Made by a program: the position numbers and the translations under genes | NCBI GenBank assembly: GCA_021826605.1 | Contig: JAKAZF010000224.1 | Coordinates: 1 to 5,672, forward strand | DNA length: 5,672 nt | Source: Planctomycetota bacterium | Lineage (GTDB): Bacteria; Planctomycetota; Phycisphaerae; WQYP01 | Reading direction: 5' to 3' | Shown here: positions 5,544-5,672 of the stretch, one piece after another | Layout of the letters: each line of letters begins with the position of its first letter | Numbering within the stretch: the first letter of the stretch is position 1 | The notes under the pieces: generated by a model | What the model was told of the DNA's origin: nothing | Database searches by the model: none | The model's input: only the letters and a program-made list of their open reading frames with translations

Positions 5544-5672
5544 CGCTGCCGGTTGCCAAGTTAGCGGTACTGATATCAGGTTCAGGCTCGACCATGCTGA
5601 ATCTTGCCCATGCTATCGATAGCGGCGATTTGCCGGCGCGGATTGTTCTGGTTATCGCAAGCCGATCTGATG
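5540..5672 (+). CDS. purN: Phosphoribosylglycinamide formyltransferase, N-terminus only
   Basis: PurN transfers a formyl group from 10-formyltetrahydrofolate to GAR, the third step of de novo purine synthesis, in the cytoplasm. Only the first 44 codons are in the window; the gene continues past the right edge. The visible part, with KLAVLISGSGSTMLNLAHAI at residues 7-26, is the PurN first strand and phosphate-binding glycine loop (SGSGS at 13-17, followed by the conserved N21). The next strand follows as IVLVIASRSD (35-44), where the second Rossmann strand of the family is expected. The ATG at 5540 overlaps the transporter stop as ATGA, which suggests coupled translation; no strong Shine-Dalgarno is visible. 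A related formyltransferase-fold protein is possible because the folate-binding and catalytic Asn-His-Asp residues are out of view. Confidence 0.82.
   Translation, partial: MTLPVAKLAVLISGSGSTMLNLAHAIDSGDLPARIVLVIASRSD

Noticed and set aside
1..5672. Mobile element, CRISPR, defence or secondary-metabolite system
   Set aside because: No transposase, integrase, repeat-spacer array, tRNA-like attachment site or toxin-antitoxin-like pair was seen; all genes are housekeeping-type.

Overview
The window looks like ordinary chromosomal DNA of a Gram-negative-type bacterium with moderately high GC content. The best guess for the lineage is Planctomycetota, perhaps Phycisphaerae-like. That rests only on the flavour of the proteins (the PurN N-terminus, the CxxC-type MnmA, an MFS family ending in an HEAxxGxGxxLGP-like segment) and on frequent non-ATG starts, so it is an impression and not a demonstrated placement. 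No mobile element, CRISPR array, tRNA, rRNA or phage gene was seen, and every full-length gene resembles a known family.

Left part (1-744, minus strand): a two-gene unit read leftwards. The first gene (744 to 385) is a small AhpD-like/carboxymuconolactone decarboxylase family protein with a CxxC...H redox motif and a GTG start behind a strong Shine-Dalgarno. After 60 nt comes a single-domain rhodanese with an active-site cysteine (324 to 1), which runs off the left edge. A near-perfect 16-bp palindrome lies between them. A 158-bp divergent intergenic region (745-902) carries candidate promoters in both directions and an exact 8-bp direct repeat.

Right part (903-5672, plus strand): five tightly packed co-directional genes. 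They are mnmA (tRNA 2-thiouridylase), a family 9 glycosyltransferase (heptosyltransferase-like), a Glu/Leu/Phe/Val dehydrogenase family glutamate dehydrogenase, a 12-helix MFS transporter, and the beginning of purN (GAR transformylase), cut by the right edge. Neighbours overlap by about 4-37 nt or are separated by at most 32 nt, so one transcription unit is likely. A perfect TATAAT box ends 6 nt before the mnmA ATG, which suggests a leaderless or nearly leaderless mRNA.

How the genes may work together: the plus-strand genes cover tRNA thiolation, envelope glycan assembly, nitrogen/glutamate metabolism, solute transport and purine synthesis. This reads as a housekeeping operon and not a single pathway. 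The one thematic link across the divergent promoter is sulfur and redox chemistry (rhodanese and AhpD-like thiol protein facing MnmA), which is a hypothesis only. I found no convincing new biological system here; the points worth checking are translational and regulatory details.
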